Below are positions 1 through 8,511 of a stretch of 27,559 nucleotides of DNA, piece by piece. Each line of letters opens with the position of its first letter. Position 1 is the first letter of the stretch. Below the pieces are notes generated by a model that was not told the origin of the DNA, ran no database searches, and was given only the letters and a program-made list of their open reading frames with translations. Made by a program: the position numbers and the translations under genes. The DNA comes from Holophagaceae bacterium UBA1801 (GTDB taxonomy: Bacteria; Acidobacteriota; Holophagae; Holophagales; Holophagaceae), in assembly GCA_002319925.1 (NCBI GenBank), contig DCFP01000039.1, positions 1 through 27,559 of the forward strand. The letters are read 5' to 3'.

Positions 1-1142
1 GGATTGACCGTGGTCTTGAACACGAACTTGCCGCCCTTCACTTCCTTGATGACCGCGCTCTTGACGGGGTCGTTGCTGCCGGCGGAGAAGGTGACGAAGC
101 CGGAGGCGCCGGGGAACTTGTTGGTGGCGGCGATGGCGTCGCGGATCTTGGAGGGCTCGATGCTGCCCGCGCGCTTGATGGCATCCAGGGCCAGGAGGTA
201 GCCGTCGAAGCCGAGCACGGCGGTGCCGGAAGGAACCTTGCCGTATTTCTTCTTGTACTCGACCACGAAGGTCTTGGAGTTCGGGGTCAGGGGCGCGTCG
301 TTGTCGAAGAAGGTGGAGAGCACGGCGCCTTCGACGGCGGTCTTACCCACGGTGATGAACTCGTTGATTTCCCAGGTGTCGCCGCCCAGGAAGGGGAGCT
401 TGATGCCGAGCTCGCGCGCCTGCTTGATGATCAGGGCGCTTTCCGTGTAGTTGCCGGGCGCGAAGATCACGTCGGCCTTGAGGTTCTTGATCTGCGTGAG
501 CTGAGCGGAAAAATCCTGGTCGCCGGTGTTGTAGTTGAGGGTGCCGACGATGGCGCTCTTGTCACCCGTGAGCTTCACGAAGGAATCCGTGAAGAACTTG
601 GCCAGGCCCACGGAGTAATCGTTGGACACTTCGCGGATGATGACGGCCTTCTTGGCGTTAAGGTTCTTGTTCGCATAGGTCGCCATGACCGTTCCCTGGA
701 AGGGATCGATGAAGCAGACGCGGAAGTAGAAGGGATTGCCCTTGGTCACCAGGGGATTGGTGCAGGAGAGGCCGATGGCCGGAACCTTGGCGCCCATGAA
801 GATGGGACCGGCGGCCATGGACAGGCCGGAACCCCAGGAGCCCAGGATCACGTTGACCTTGTCGCGGTCCACCAGCGACTGGCCGGCGTTGGCGGCTTCC
901 ACCTTGTCCGACTTGTTATCGGCGATGGCGAGCTGGATCTTGTAGGTCTTGTTGCCGACCTTGACGGTGGGATTCAGGGACTGGGCGAGGCGGATGCCGT
1001 CCAGTTCCTCCTGGCCGCCGGCCGCGTTCGCGCCCGTGAGGGGCTCGAAAACGCCGATCTTGACGATGTCCTCGGCAAAGGCTGCGCAGGAGAACAGGCT
1101 CAAGATGGCCGCGGTCACGACAGGCAAGCGATGGGTCTTCAT
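1..1142 (-). CDS. ABC transporter substrate-binding protein, branched-chain amino acid type (3' end outside window)
   Basis: Periplasmic binding protein of the LivJ/LivK (type I periplasmic-binding) family, which captures branched-chain amino acids or related small molecules and delivers them to an ABC permease. Read on the minus strand from ATG 1142-1140, with a GGAGGA ribosome site at 1147-1152. The N-terminus is a clear signal peptide: a basic start (MKTHR), a hydrophobic core and an AFA-ED cleavage site. It continues with family hallmarks: KIGVFEPLTGANAAGG at the first ligand loop, then a GSWGSG stretch, a PAIGLSCTNP region, a VSNDYSVG segment and GFDGYLLALDAI near the C-terminus. About 380 codons lie in the window and the stop lies beyond base 1. 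The true ligand cannot be told from sequence. The permease and ATPase genes would be expected outside the window. Confidence 0.93.
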   Translation of the reverse strand, partial: MKTHRLPVVTAAILSLFSCAAFAEDIVKIGVFEPLTGANAAGGQEELDGIRLAQSLNPTVKVGNKTYKIQLAIADNKSDKVEAANAGQSLVDRDKVNVILGSWGSGLSMAAGPIFMGAKVPAIGLSCTNPLVTKGNPFYFRVCFIDPFQGTVMATYANKNLNAKKAVIIREVSNDYSVGLAKFFTDSFVKLTGDKSAIVGTLNYNTGDQDFSAQLTQIKNLKADVIFAPGNYTESALIIKQARELGIKLPFLGGDTWEINEFITVGKTAVEGAVLSTFFDNDAPLTPNSKTFVVEYKKKYGKVPSGTAVLGFDGYLLALDAIKRAGSIEPSKIRDAIAATNKFPGASGFVTFSAGSNDPVKSAVIKEVKGGKFVFKTTVN

Positions 1143-1162
1143 CAATTCCTCCGGTTGAGTTG

Positions 1163-1208
1163 CGCTTCCATAGAAGCGTTGTAAAGACTGATGATCATTA
1201 CGTTACAA
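1163..1208 (-). promoter_or_regulatory. Leader hairpin and inverted repeat upstream of the binding-protein gene
   Basis: Two symmetric elements lie just upstream of the substrate-binding gene. A perfect hairpin, CGCTTC-cata-GAAGCG, spans 1163-1178, ten bases before the ribosome site. A second repeat, TTGTAA (1179-1184) paired with TTACAA (1203-1208), surrounds the palindrome ATGATCAT (1191-1198). The second looks like an operator for a dimeric regulator of the transporter. No regulator is assigned and no strong -10/-35 pair was found. Confidence 0.35.
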
Positions 1209-2141
1209 GCCGGTCAACCAGTGACTGGCGGCTCGACACACCCCTGCTAGGCGAGTGCCACCGCAGACGAATCCGGGATGGAAAACGCTTTCTGCAAAAA
1301 ACGTTCGTCGAAGGCTTTAAGCAAGCCTTCCGTGTTTCCGCCCAATAACGATGCGGCCGCTACCTGGAATCCAGCTGGTGTTCGACATCCAGATCGTGGT
1401 CTGCAATCGCGTCAAAGAGCTAGGGCACAGGTTCAAAATACCAGCTCCCAACCGTCTTCATGTGAAAGTGTGAGGAGCAGCACCGGGGGTGTGCAGATCA
1501 GCACATTGCGATCAGGTCGAGTGGAGACGCAGACGCGTACTCGGTAGCTTGATCATGAAATGCGCATGCAGCCTGTGTTTCATGAGGAACGCGCCACTGG
1601 GTCCATCGAGTCGGGTCTGCTCTCGTCTGATGCAAGCGCGCTCGAACTGCAACAGCGCATCGAATGCGACGAATACTTGCCTGACAATCACCGCTGCGGG
1701 ACAGGCGAGTGGAGAACCTGAGAACAGGATCGAAGCGACAGCGGGCCACCAACAGAAATAGCGCCGTTGGTGGTGGTTCACATCCACGGGAAACGGCACA
1801 CGGGGGACCTAGTGAACGTTTGGGTTGGGATGTGTTTCCCGAAGTGGACGGGCTCTTGGGCTGAACACATCGGTGAAGAATTCAGCCGTTTCAATCCACA
1901 CCACCACCGGTAGTGGTGACATTTCGATGCGGACTGGGGGCGCGAAAAAGACTATCCCTCGGGAGTGACACGTCTTAACCTGTCGTTAAAATCCAACTTC
2001 AAGCATGCAGGAAAAGACAAAATCCCTTCGTCCATCGAGGACGCTCCCGGCCTTCGGGAGCCATGTCGCTTTCTTGATGGTGCATCGTTTTCCGCAAACG
2101 CCTGGGCGACCCACCCGTCTGTTATCCATGGAGGAAAAGGC
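1209..2141. other. Long gene-poor stretch
   Basis: About 930 bases without a convincing gene. Short open frames exist on both strands but lack ribosome sites and recognisable motifs. On the minus strand, two reading frames meeting near 1555 could be a frameshifted remnant (its second part ends near 1431), but I cannot name it. A perfect 7-bp hairpin (GCTCCCG-gcctt-CGGGAGC, 2043-2061) lies near the right end and could be a weak terminator or leader structure. Confidence 0.5.
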
Positions 2142-2600
2142 ATGAAAAACGAGCCCAACGCCGGGCCGGTTCTCAGGGTGAGAATCACATGGAAGGATGG
2201 TCAGTGGACGCTGGTCAAGGTCGTTTCCGTCCCGGAGATGACGATCCCCCGAACAGAGACAGTCCCGGAGGAACGACAAGCACGCAGGATCGGCATGTGG
2301 TTTCACGCCGTGGACGCCAAGACCAAAGTTATCTATCGCGGAACGCTGCCGACACCCCAGCCCGGAATCGAGATCTTCGATCGCTCGGGGAGAATCCGGC
2401 GAGTCCCCACGGAATGCGGCGGACACCTGATGGATATCCTCATCCCCGACCTACCGGAGATCGTGGATGTCCAGCTCTTCTGGACTCCAGGCCCCCACTG
2501 TCCCGAGGACATCAGGCGCAAGATGCCCAAGTCCGGTCCTGTCGCCACGTTCAGAGTTCGGGATCCGAAGCCGGCCCGGAAGCCGAGCGAGGGGAGGTGA
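2142..2600 (+). CDS. Hypothetical protein, 152 aa, paired with the M64 peptidase gene
   Basis: Unrecognised soluble protein. The start at ATG 2142 is chosen because GGAGG (2130-2134) sits at good distance. The open frame extends further upstream but without a ribosome site. The composition suggests a beta-rich fold: alternating hydrophobic strands, several Pro/Gly turns, and a basic, proline-rich tail (KPARKPSEGR). No signal peptide or membrane segment is visible. The gene ends four bases before the ATG of the M64-VWA gene, and the ribosome site of that gene lies inside the last codons here. The two are almost certainly co-transcribed and coupled. A role as partner or inhibitor of the peptidase is possible but only guessed from context. 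Confidence 0.6.
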   Translation: MKNEPNAGPVLRVRITWKDGQWTLVKVVSVPEMTIPRTETVPEERQARRIGMWFHAVDAKTKVIYRGTLPTPQPGIEIFDRSGRIRRVPTECGGHLMDILIPDLPEIVDVQLFWTPGPHCPEDIRRKMPKSGPVATFRVRDPKPARKPSEGR

Positions 2601-2604
2601 ACTC

Positions 2605-5325
2605 ATGAGCGCGAACGATGGCACGATCCTTGGGATCACGAAGATCCTGGACAACGGTCCCGACGCAACCCGTCTGAATATCGTCCTGGTCGCAGAAGGG
2701 TTCACGGTCGCCGAGCAAGACGCGTTCAACGGTTACTGCGACGATTTTCTGGCTGCCCTCCAGGCCGACCTCTGGTACCCCTTCCTTGGGGTCGCGATCA
2801 ACGTGCACCGCCTGAATGTGACATCCACCGATTCGGGGGCCGACATCCCGTCAGTCTGCCCGGATGAGAGCGAGCCTCCCGAAGGAACCGGGACATATGC
2901 AGCCACCTACTTCGACGCGTCGTATTGCAACCCCGACGTCTGGCGCGCACTCAGCGGCGACACGATTCTCGTATCCGACTCGCTCGATGCGTGCCTTCCC
3001 GCTTGGACGCGGGCGATCGTCATCGTGAATTCCACGGTCCATGGGGGAACCGCCTCCGGCAACGTCAGCTACACTTCCGTCGATCCTGGTTGGGAGCAGG
3101 GTGCACTCCACGAAATGGGGCACACCTTCAGACTGGCGGATGAATACGAGTACATGGAGGGATGCGACACCAACGAGACCGGCCAGGATGTGGCCCCTTC
3201 CGGGGATGTCTGGGAACCGAGTGAACCGAATGTGACGATGGTGACGAATCCCGCGAAACTGAAATGGAGGAATCTTCTCACTCCTGGCGTTCCCGTGCCG
3301 ACGATGAAGAATCCTGACTGCACGCATTGCGATCCCAATCCGAACGTACTTCTTGACGACACTGCCATCGGCCTTTACGAGGGAGGGCAGTATTACCACT
3401 GCGGGATCTATCGGCCTTCCTACGCGTGCCGCATGAGGTTGCTGGGGCCTGGATTCTGTAGGGTATGCGTGGAAGCCATCGCGGCCCACCTTGCCACCTG
3501 GGTGACTCCCACCCCAGTAATGGAAGTATCTCCTCCGGACCTGGAATTTGGTGAGGTCGGAGTCGGCCTGACCCTCTATCTTGCGTTCGAAATCAAGAAC
3601 ATCCGGAGTGGAGTGCCTGGGACCGTCACGATCGAGCTGTCGACGCCAACCGGAGTATTCGCATACGCTCCGGGCACGGAAACGGCCTTTGCCTTGCCGG
3701 CCCCAGTATGCGAGCCCTACACCTCGCGTCGCATCTACGTCGCGTTCACCGCGCCGTCCACGGGCGGGCCCGATTTCGCCGGGAACCTCACCATCATGCG
3801 GACCGATGTCACGCCACCGGAGCTGGTCATGGTGATGAACCTCTACGGTACCTCCGTGAAGCCTCCCCCTGTCGATTCCGTCCTCGTCGTGGACCGATCC
3901 GGCAGCATGGGCGAGGAGACGGGAGTGTTCGGGATGACCAAGCAGGATATGGCCATCGAAGCCGCCAACTTGTATGTCTCGCTCCTCAAGGACACCGACA
4001 AGATCGGTCTTGTGCGATACAACGAGCACAGTGACAGCGCGTCGGGGGACATCCTGGTGAAGATGAAGACGGCCGGATCTCCCGATACCGGCGCAGGACG
4101 CACGGCTATGAGGAACGCTCTCAATGCGCAGAATCTGTTCCCGGAGGGGACCACCTCCATCGGCGCGGGGATCATAAACGGAAGCGGGGTGCTCGATGGA
4201 GGTACGGCGGACGCAAGGGCCATCGTTGTCCTGACCGATGGGCGCCAGAACACGGATCCCGATATTCCAGAGGGCGCGGCCCTTGTGGTCACCAAAAACC
4301 CGGCCCAGAGGGTATTCGCCGTAGGTCTTGGCCTCAACCAGCTCGAAGACAAGCTGGACCAGATCGCGAGCGTCACCAATGGTTTTGCCGCGATCACGGG
4401 CGACCTGGTGGACGACAGGGAGTTCCTGCTGCAGAAGTTGTACGTGCAGATACTTTCTGACGTGGGTGACGAGGCCTTCGTTGCTGATCCCCGTTTCATC
4501 CTGCGCCCAGGCCAGGTTCGGAAAACGCCCATATTCCTGAGCGGGTTGGATGTGAGCGCCGACTTCATCCTCACCTACCGAAAGGCATCGATATTCCCGA
4601 AGTACATGGACGTCTGGCTCGAAGCCCCGGATGGCTCGACGTTAACGATCCCAAAGATGATGAGCCTGTCATGCGCCATTGTCGTCTCCAAGCCCGGACA
4701 CATGTGCTTCCGCTGGAGGTTTCCCGTCGCTCCGGACAAGCCCAATTTTCACAAAGGTGCGTGGAAGATCTGTGTCAGGAACATCAGGAACGCGAAGACG
4801 GAGACGGGCCAGGATGCCAACGACACGCTTTACTATGCCGTGATGTGCAAGGCGCGCAGCAATTTCAGGCTGGGCGGAGCTGTGATCCAGAAGGACCATG
4901 CACCGGGATCTCCGATGGAAATCGTCCTGGAACCCACCCTGTTTGGTCAGTCGGTGGCCCTGACGGAACCCGTGACCGCCGCGGTCACAGGACCCAATGG
5001 GAAGAGGTATGAGCAGAGGCTTCGGCGCGACGACTTCGGGTACTACCGCGGTTCGTTCGGATCCACGGGCCTGTGCGGACCATACCAGATCTGCGCCAAC
5101 GTCGAGGCCACGGCCAGCGATGGTTGCCGGATCACACGGTACCGACACATGACGGGTTTGATCTTCCGGCATGTGGCGAATGGGCATGAGACCGACCCTT
5201 GCAGACGCGCCAGGGCGGCCGTGAAGACCCTTCAGGAACTCATCGACCACTGCTGCAGGAAGCCAGCGGGCGAAGACGTTCGACGCCACTCCAAGACCCG
5301 ACGCCGAAAGGAAGAACGTGCATGA
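2605..5325 (+). CDS. Peptidase M64 (IgA-peptidase-like) with von Willebrand A domain
   Basis: Large protein (906 aa) joining a zinc metallopeptidase and a VWA domain. Start ATG 2605 follows GGGGAGGTGA at 2591-2600. Residues 20-35 (LNIVLVAEGFT) match the usual M64 opening. The zinc site is H169-E170-x2-H173 followed by L177-A-D179-E180-Y181, the HExGH..LxDEY pattern of family M64. The middle is Cys-rich and then contains a beta-sandwich-like segment. A VWA domain starts near residue 426 with the MIDAS motif D430-x-S432-x-S434 and later VVLTDGRQN. The last ~300 residues look beta-rich. M64 enzymes are normally exported, yet no signal peptide is visible here. The protein may be cytosolic, use a non-classical route, or have another start. 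The substrate is unknown. Confidence 0.85.
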   Translation: MSANDGTILGITKILDNGPDATRLNIVLVAEGFTVAEQDAFNGYCDDFLAALQADLWYPFLGVAINVHRLNVTSTDSGADIPSVCPDESEPPEGTGTYAATYFDASYCNPDVWRALSGDTILVSDSLDACLPAWTRAIVIVNSTVHGGTASGNVSYTSVDPGWEQGALHEMGHTFRLADEYEYMEGCDTNETGQDVAPSGDVWEPSEPNVTMVTNPAKLKWRNLLTPGVPVPTMKNPDCTHCDPNPNVLLDDTAIGLYEGGQYYHCGIYRPSYACRMRLLGPGFCRVCVEAIAAHLATWVTPTPVMEVSPPDLEFGEVGVGLTLYLAFEIKNIRSGVPGTVTIELSTPTGVFAYAPGTETAFALPAPVCEPYTSRRIYVAFTAPSTGGPDFAGNLTIMRTDVTPPELVMVMNLYGTSVKPPPVDSVLVVDRSGSMGEETGVFGMTKQDMAIEAANLYVSLLKDTDKIGLVRYNEHSDSASGDILVKMKTAGSPDTGAGRTAMRNALNAQNLFPEGTTSIGAGIINGSGVLDGGTADARAIVVLTDGRQNTDPDIPEGAALVVTKNPAQRVFAVGLGLNQLEDKLDQIASVTNGFAAITGDLVDDREFLLQKLYVQILSDVGDEAFVADPRFILRPGQVRKTPIFLSGLDVSADFILTYRKASIFPKYMDVWLEAPDGSTLTIPKMMSLSCAIVVSKPGHMCFRWRFPVAPDKPNFHKGAWKICVRNIRNAKTETGQDANDTLYYAVMCKARSNFRLGGAVIQKDHAPGSPMEIVLEPTLFGQSVALTEPVTAAVTGPNGKRYEQRLRRDDFGYYRGSFGSTGLCGPYQICANVEATASDGCRITRYRHMTGLIFRHVANGHETDPCRRARAAVKTLQELIDHCCRKPAGEDVRRHSKTRRRKEERA

Positions 5326-5408
5326 CCTGACGTCGAAGGGATCCCCCCGATCTGGGCAGCTGTTCCTTCAAACACTGAAACCAGACTGACGGGTGAAGGC
5401 AGAACCGA

Positions 5409-5445
5409 GATCCCCCGGATCCGACACGGCAGGATCAGGGGGATC
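5409..5445. repeat. 8-bp inverted repeat downstream of the M64 gene
   Basis: GATCCCCC (5409-5416) is paired with GGGGGATC (5438-5445), with another similar block near 5340. The arms could form a hairpin after the M64 gene, but no T-run follows. It is recorded as structure rather than as a confirmed terminator. Confidence 0.3.
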
Positions 5446-5545
5446 CGTTCCATTCCTACAGGCTCAGATTCTGCGCCCGGTCGACGATCTGCTTCAGCTT
5501 CTTACAAGAGCCTTGGGCCCGCTTAACATGAGAACAGAGGCCAAG

Positions 5546-5866
5546 ATGAGCCGATTCAAGAAAGTGGAATTGACACCGGAACGGGCCAAGGCCTCGGCAG
5601 AACAGTTTCACCAGATCATGAGCGAAACGCGCAAGGCGGCATCGTCGGATCCGACCCATCACTTCAACGGGTACTTGCGGGCATTGGAAATGCCGCCGAT
5701 CGGAGAATCGGACACGTCGGAGGAATCCCAGCAGACCTCCAAAAAGTCCTCGAACGCCCTTTCGGAAGCGTTCCTTTCAGAGGAGTTCCAGAAGAGACTT
5801 CGGGATCGAATCGAGGAGCAGAACTCCAGACCTCCGTACGTTCCGAAGGGCAAAACTCCCCGCTAG
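5546..5866 (+). CDS. Small charged hypothetical protein, 106 aa
   Basis: Unrecognised small soluble protein. ATG 5546 is preferred, with AGAGG at 5535-5540. An in-frame ATG at 5528 and a longer upstream frame also exist. The sequence is rich in Glu, Lys, Ser and Gln and is probably mostly helical with a flexible Ser-rich centre (SEESQQTSKKSS) and a basic end (VPKGKTPR). No membrane segment or enzyme motif is seen. It lies 220 bases after the M64 gene in the same direction, but inverted repeats between them argue against simple co-transcription. It may mark the left part of the decayed accessory region. Confidence 0.45.
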   Translation: MSRFKKVELTPERAKASAEQFHQIMSETRKAASSDPTHHFNGYLRALEMPPIGESDTSEESQQTSKKSSNALSEAFLSEEFQKRLRDRIEEQNSRPPYVPKGKTPR

Positions 5867-5947
5867 TCGATGCGCTGCTGCTCACGATAACGTCTCGTTT
5901 TCGCTTGATTGCGCGACACGAGTCGAAGAACTCGTCACTGGTGAGAT

Positions 5948-6109
5948 CTAAACGTCCTGATCTTCTTCTTGGTAGCGGATCCAGATATTGTTGGGCACCT
6001 TCCGCATGTCCTCGTCTGCCTGCTCGAGCGTTTCGCGGTGGATCCAGCCGAGAGACTGGCCATCCTGGCTAAAAATATGAAACCGGCGTTATTGGGCCTT
6101 GGGGCGCAT
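5948..6109 (-). pseudogene. Broken copy of the LGWIHR small-protein family
   Basis: Reading minus from ATG 6109-6107 gives MRPKAQ, then an in-frame TAA (6091-6089), then 46 more codons to a normal TAG (5950-5948). The downstream part contains SQDGQSLGWIHRETLEQA and ends near EEDQ. It matches the intact 55-residue protein at 20317-20484 along its whole length: RRF/LRF at the start, DGxxLGWIHR in the middle and EEDQ at the end. Total length is also equal (54 versus 56 codons). No ATG, GTG or TTG lies between the stop and the conserved core, so the gene is most simply a nonsense pseudogene. Function is unknown. It ties this region to the 15-kb element. Confidence 0.72.
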
Positions 6110-6129
6110 CCCCAGGAGTTACCGCAGAA

Positions 6130-6279
6130 CTAGTGCATTCCGTGCCAATAGCGATAGTGATCGCCTCCCCAGTGGTGGTATCTGGGGCCGTAGTAGCGGC
6201 CCTCCGGCACGACAATGCAGCCAAGCGTGAGAACCAACCCAAGCAAGGCGATCAGGGACACAAGCGAAGTGCTTCTCAT
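6130..6279 (-). CDS. Tiny His/Tyr-rich lipoprotein, 49 aa
   Basis: Starts at ATG 6279-6277, with AAGGA about eight bases upstream. An earlier in-frame ATG at 6288 is possible but poorly spaced. The first 20 residues form a signal sequence with hydrophobic core SLIALLGLVLTLG, followed by Cys21. This fits export and lipid attachment, although Thr at position -3 is less typical for a lipobox. The short mature part is aromatic and His-rich (RYYGPRYHHWGGDHYRYWHG), typical of small envelope proteins that may bind metal or surfaces. No function can be assigned. It lies just upstream of the LGWIHR pseudogene on the same strand. Confidence 0.55.
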   Translation of the reverse strand: MRSTSLVSLIALLGLVLTLGCIVVPEGRYYGPRYHHWGGDHYRYWHGMH

Positions 6280-6446
6280 GGTCCACATCCTTGGATGGCG
6301 AGATATCCATGCCATCCAGTCTCTTAGACTCTCGAGTCCATCTCCTGGTTGCCTTCCATCTCGTTCTGCCACGCCGAGCTATTGTTCCGGATGTGCCCAT
6401 CGAGCGATGCCTGTATGCCCGGTGTCATGCCGGTGCACTGGCGGGC

Positions 6447-6965
6447 ATGACTAGGCCGATGCTTCTCTCATTGCTTACCCTTGCGCTGCCTTTATTCCCC
6501 GCCGATCTGATGCTCAAGAACACGCCGGCGCAGGTCTACTTCAGCCCACAAGGCGGCTGCACCGACGATGTGGTAAGCACTATCAACAGAGCTAGGAAGA
6601 CCATCTTTGTGCAGGCCTATAGCTTCACTTCAGCGCCAATCGCGCAGGCTCTGAAACAGGCCCATGACCGCGGTGTTTCGGTGATGGCCATTCTCGACAG
6701 GAGCCAGTGCACTGAGAAATACAGCGGGATGACCTACCTCGTGCACACAGGTATCCCCACGTAGGTCGACAGCGCCCACGCCATTGCCCATAACAAGGTG
6801 ATGATCATCGACGGTGAAACGGTGGTAACTGGATCGTTCAACTTCACGAAGGCGGCTGAAGAGCACAACGCGGAGAACCTGCTCATCCTTAGAAGTGCAG
6901 AGCTCGCAAAGTTGTACAGGGACAACTGGGAGGAGCATTTGAAGCACTCTTACAAAGAAGAATGA
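6447..6965 (+). pseudogene. Phospholipase D-type nuclease (Nuc/EndA-like), interrupted by an amber codon
   Basis: Small exported PLD-superfamily nuclease with a premature stop. From ATG 6447 the frame gives a signal sequence (MLLSLLTLALPLFPADL), then QVYFSPQGGC, AYSFTSAPIAQAL and LDRSQCTEKYS. It stops at TAG 6762-6764 within GIPT-stop-VDSAHAIAHNK. The same frame continues to TGA 6963-6965 with the HxK catalytic motif H-N-K-x4-D-G followed by TGSFNFTKAAEEHNAENLLI. Family members usually have Trp at the stop position (GIPVWID), so a TGG to TAG change explains it. The truncated product lacks the only HKD motif and should be inactive. The very strong conservation on both sides of the stop suggests the mutation is recent, or that it is a sequencing error. 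Confidence 0.85.
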
Positions 6966-7083
6966 ACACCGATAGCAGCAGCGCCACATCTGAGCATATT
7001 CGATTAGGCATCATCACTGATGATGATTGGCCACAATGTATTCAAAATTAAATCTCTAAAAAAATTAGTTTGATGGACCTTCA

Positions 7084-7989
7084 CTACTGCCCGGCTGCTT
7101 TCTTTATTAGTGCTTCCCTAAGCGTTTTGTATTCATCATCAGTAATTATACCTTTTGATTTCATATCATCTAATTTTTTAAGTTCGGCTTCCAAGTCAAG
7201 GACAGCCGGAGTAGTGCTTATTGCAGGTGTAGCGCTTGTTGTGGGCTGTTTAGAAGCAACGGGTTTAGGGGTGGCGCTCATTGCAACATCTTTAGTTGTT
7301 TCAAAAAATATACGGTTGGATCGATTTATAAAACTTCTTGTAAAACTTTTCTGCTCATCATTCAATAGCGCAAAATTTTTCCATTGACCAACATCGGTAA
7401 TTCCAGAAATTGAAAGAGATTCTCCATAACTTATAATCACCTTTGTTGCTGCATTAAACCCCAAAGCCCTTTCGAAAACTTTATATATAAAGCCGCCATT
7501 TACCCCATAGCTCTGTTCGCGAATATATTGAATTTCATAGGATTTTAGACAATATCCAGAGAGAATAGCCCAGTTAAAGTTTTCTTTGGCAAGAAGAAAT
7601 TGCCCGGAATCGATCACTTGATCCTTGTCTAGCCTATCCGGAAGGTCATTGAAAAACAGCCAATTAGAACGGTCGAAGTTCAATATTTCAATGGTTAAAA
7701 ACTTGGTTATATTCCCAGACTGGGTTCCAGTAATAAAAATGTAGCTATCGGTATGACGAAAACACGTATCATTCCCATGCTTTGACTTCATTTCCTCTTT
7801 TACATGAGAGTGTCCAATATAGGTCAAATCGTCATCTATTTTTAATACAACCTTTGGATTATTATCACACATAAAATAATTATTACTCACTGTAACTTTA
7901 GGCTCTCTGTAGGTATCGGCTCTCAAGTAAAGTCCGAATGTTAACGCAAATACATAGAAAACACATGCTTTGCATTTGGAGATATTCAT
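7084..7989 (-). CDS. Exported hypothetical protein with C-terminal SHOCT domain, 301 aa
   Basis: The start at ATG 7989 (MNISK) has GGAGG at 7994-7998. The N-terminus is a probable signal peptide (hydrophobic FYVFALTFGLYLRA) before DTYREPKV. Residues ~30-230 form an unrecognised beta-rich region. A low-complexity linker follows (Ala/Thr/Pro/Ser-rich: TPKPVASKQPTTSATPA). The last ~35 residues (LEAELKKLDDMKSKGIITD, then EYKTLREALIKKA) match the short SHOCT helical-hairpin domain, often found at C-termini as an oligomerisation module. The gene is clearly more AT-rich than the chromosomal genes around it, a sign of transfer. It converges with the broken PLD nuclease. Confidence 0.72.
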   Translation of the reverse strand: MNISKCKACVFYVFALTFGLYLRADTYREPKVTVSNNYFMCDNNPKVVLKIDDDLTYIGHSHVKEEMKSKHGNDTCFRHTDSYIFITGTQSGNITKFLTIEILNFDRSNWLFFNDLPDRLDKDQVIDSGQFLLAKENFNWAILSGYCLKSYEIQYIREQSYGVNGGFIYKVFERALGFNAATKVIISYGESLSISGITDVGQWKNFALLNDEQKSFTRSFINRSNRIFFETTKDVAMSATPKPVASKQPTTSATPAISTTPAVLDLEAELKKLDDMKSKGIITDDEYKTLREALIKKAAGQ

Positions 7990-8271
7990 ATATCCTCCGG
8001 GTGAAATTGAATGTTGATGATTATACAGCTGTCCTTCCGCAAACATGTTTGAATATTTTTAGATGGATGACGATCAATCGTTTGGTCTTCGCTTTGATCC
8101 TCAAGCCAGATTCAATCCTGAGCGTATAAAGATACAGACTTTGCGCCGGAACGACATGCTAGGCGCTTTGAATTATGGATCCTATTCTGTGCTCGAAGAT
8201 CTCTGGCACTAAATCTGTATACCTAGATCCGACCACTCCTTCCCGCCAAGCCAATGCGGAGGCAGAAAACG

Positions 8272-8511
8272 TTAATACTCAGTTTCTTTCTTGATCTGCT
8301 CCCGGCTGTTCCGCTTGATCACCGAATCCATCTCGAATTCCCGGTCTGGCGTCATGCCGTGCCGACGGATCAACTTTAGGAGGCGCACCAGGTCTTCCAC
8401 TTCGTTCAGCGCGTCCCAAGCGGCTTGCTGGGGCTCGTTGAACTCTCCGTTTACCCTCCCTCGAGTCAAATAAGCGCGCAGCTTCATCCAGGTCTCATAC
8501 CGCCCGCTCAT
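8272..8511 (-). CDS. Small hypothetical protein coupled to the SRAP gene, 79 aa
   Basis: Unrecognised small soluble protein, Trp/Arg/Glu-rich and predicted mostly helical (QAAWDALNEVEDLVRLLKLI). Its ATG (8511-8509) lies inside the last codons of the SRAP gene, with a 17-base overlap in another frame, so it is likely translated by coupling. The co-directional overlap is the main support that it is real. It could be an accessory factor of the SRAP protein, but nothing in the sequence shows that. Confidence 0.6.
   Translation of the reverse strand: MSGRYETWMKLRAYLTRGRVNGEFNEPQQAAWDALNEVEDLVRLLKLIRRHGMTPDREFEMDSVIKRNSREQIKKETEY

Noticed and set aside
1431..1799. Possible frameshifted minus-strand gene in the gene-poor stretch
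   Set aside because: Two frames can be joined into a protein-like sequence, but no family, ribosome site or signal supports it.
2851..4029. Minus-strand open frame of 392 codons inside the M64-VWA gene
   Set aside because: Antisense to intact zinc and MIDAS motifs; no ribosome site or domain.
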